From positions 3,162,001 through 3,226,000 of the forward strand of contig CAVWCR010000003.1 in assembly GCA_963753575.1 (NCBI GenBank): a DNA stretch of 64,000 bases, written 5' to 3'. The stretch is from VAZQ01 sp963753575 (GTDB lineage: Bacteria; Pseudomonadota; Alphaproteobacteria; Rhizobiales; Xanthobacteraceae). The notes under the pieces were generated by a model. It searched no databases and was not told the DNA's origin. It worked only from the letters and a program-made list of their open reading frames with translations. Positions 62,998-64,000 of the stretch are shown here, piece by piece (positions within the stretch are counted from its first letter, which is position 1; each line of letters opens with the position of its first letter). A program made the translations under genes and the position numbers.

Positions 62998-64000
62998 TCA
63001 TTGCACCGCTTCTCCGTGCAGCGCGAGATCGAGACCGTCGCGCTCCGTCTCCTCCGTCACGCGGAGGCCCACAAACATCTTGACCACGACGAGGATGATC
63101 AAGCTGGCGACGGCATCGTACACGATGACGACTGTCACGCCCACACACTGGTTGAAGAACTGACCGACATTGCCCTCCAGGACACCCGCCGTCCCGCCGT
63201 ATTGTTCGACGGCGAAAACGCCGGTGAGCAGCGCTCCAACGATGCCGCCAACTGCGTGCACGCCGAAACAATCGAGCGCGTCGTCATAGCCGAACAGGCG
63301 CTTAAGCCCGGTGCATCCCCAGTAGCAGAAGACGCCCGCACCGATGCCGATGGCGAATGCGCCGATGGGTCCGACGAACCCGGAGGCGGGTGTTATAGCG
63401 ACAAGGCCGGCCACGGCACCGGAGCAGATGCCGATGACCGTCGGCTTCCCGCGAAGCGCCCATTCCACCAGCATCCATGTGAAGGCAGCGACGGCCGTGG
63501 CGATCTGCGTCACCAGCATTGCCATGCCGGCCTGCGCGCCTGCGCTGACGGCGGACCCAGCGTTGAAGCCGAACCAGCCAACCCAAAGGAGAGAGGCGCC
63601 GATGAAAGTGAGCACCATGTTGTGCGCCGGTCCGGTCTCGTTGCGCTTGCCGAGCATGATGGCGCACACCAGGCCAGCCACGCCCGCGTTGATATGCACG
63701 ACCGTACCGCCGGCAAAATCGAGCACCTTGACCCAGGCGGCGTCGTTTCCGGCGGCCAGGAAGCCATCAGGTCCCCAGACCCAATGCGCAATCGGCGCAT
63801 AGACGAATATCGCCCACAGGCCGATGAACCACAGCATCGCGGAAAACTTCATGCGTTCGGCAAACGCGCCGGCGATGAGGGCAGGCGTAATGATGGCAAA
63901 CGTCATCTGGAAGCAGATGTACACGGATTCCGGTATGGTCGCAGCCAGCGGATTGGGATTGCCGATGCCCCCCTTGCCGATGTCGCTTAGAATGTCCTTG
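62998..64000 (-). CDS. amt: Ammonium transporter, partial (5' end beyond window)
   Basis: The 334 residues present cover the C-terminal three quarters of an Amt/MEP/Rh channel. Landmarks are MTFAIITPALIAGAFAER, FAGGTVVHINAGVAGLVCAI (first conserved pore His), WFGFNAGSAV and CFGVHAVGGIVGALLTGVF (second pore His). The reading frame continues past base 64000 on the minus strand. The short C-terminal tail ends ALHGEAVQ. The usual partner glnK is not visible downstream, so it would be upstream, outside the window. Confidence 0.95.
   Translation of the reverse strand, partial: KDILSDIGKGGIGNPNPLAATIPESVYICFQMTFAIITPALIAGAFAERMKFSAMLWFIGLWAIFVYAPIAHWVWGPDGFLAAGNDAAWVKVLDFAGGTVVHINAGVAGLVCAIMLGKRNETGPAHNMVLTFIGASLLWVGWFGFNAGSAVSAGAQAGMAMLVTQIATAVAAFTWMLVEWALRGKPTVIGICSGAVAGLVAITPASGFVGPIGAFAIGIGAGVFCYWGCTGLKRLFGYDDALDCFGVHAVGGIVGALLTGVFAVEQYGGTAGVLEGNVGQFFNQCVGVTVVIVYDAVASLIILVVVKMFVGLRVTEETERDGLDLALHGEAVQ

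Overview
The window is GC-rich bacterial chromosome. The gene set points to an alphaproteobacterium of the Hyphomicrobiales (Rhizobiales), most likely the Bradyrhizobiaceae/Xanthobacteraceae side. Markers are the locus pckA - chvI - chvG - hprK - EIIA-Man - HPr - ahcY (30.1-41.1 kb), solute-binding proteins of the tripartite-tricarboxylate type, DUF2865 and DUF1127 proteins, and palindromic intergenic repeats of the kinds common in that group. I see no rRNA, tRNA, CRISPR array, transposase or phage gene.

Layout. 0-6.1 kb: a catabolic cluster with a hydratase-aldolase of the NahE/PhdJ type, two cupin proteins, an SDR-like protein, a luciferase-type flavin monooxygenase and a binding protein, probably for an aromatic or ring-cleavage compound. 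6.5-13.3 kb: a frameshifted Sel1-repeat protein, DUF1127, LysR, a phosphodiesterase, a TetR/MFS pair with a perfect 32-bp operator-like palindrome, and a MuiA-like protein. 13.4-25 kb: phosphomannomutase, aspartic protease, HrpB helicase, acyltransferase, DNA polymerase I, an NhaD-like antiporter, a RidA protein and DUF2865. 25.5-35.3 kb: a FAD oxidoreductase, an LTXXQ-repeat protein, a serine hydrolase, pckA (frameshifted), an alpha/beta-hydrolase remnant and a three-gene unit (HugZ-like, DCC thiol protein, saccharopine-dehydrogenase-like). 35.5-41.1 kb: the ChvIG two-component system with the regulatory PTS, then ahcY. 41.3-45.7 kb: an aminotransferase and two FAD proteins.

45.7-50.5 kb holds the most informative system. 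A clear guanidine-I (ykkC) riboswitch precedes, on the minus strand, an ABC importer (binding protein, permease, ATPase), a ureohydrolase that resembles the nickel-dependent guanidine hydrolase GdmH rather than agmatinase, and a small His-rich protein that could handle nickel. Stop/start overlaps couple the last three main genes. The inferred function is guanidine uptake and hydrolysis for nitrogen, with the His-rich protein as a candidate new accessory factor. An ammonium transporter lies at the right edge, about 12 kb away.

50.7-64 kb: another TTT-type binding protein, HflK/HflC, a TAXI-TRAP transporter, a GFA-family protein, an aromatic-ring FAD monooxygenase, a two-gene module of unknown function (DUF6745 plus a small partner), and a partial amt.

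Two cautions. Five single-base frameshifts fall in otherwise well-conserved genes (Sel1 protein, pckA, chvG, and the guanidine binding protein twice), so many of these are probably sequence or assembly errors. Several long antisense open frames are shadows caused by the high GC content and are not annotated.
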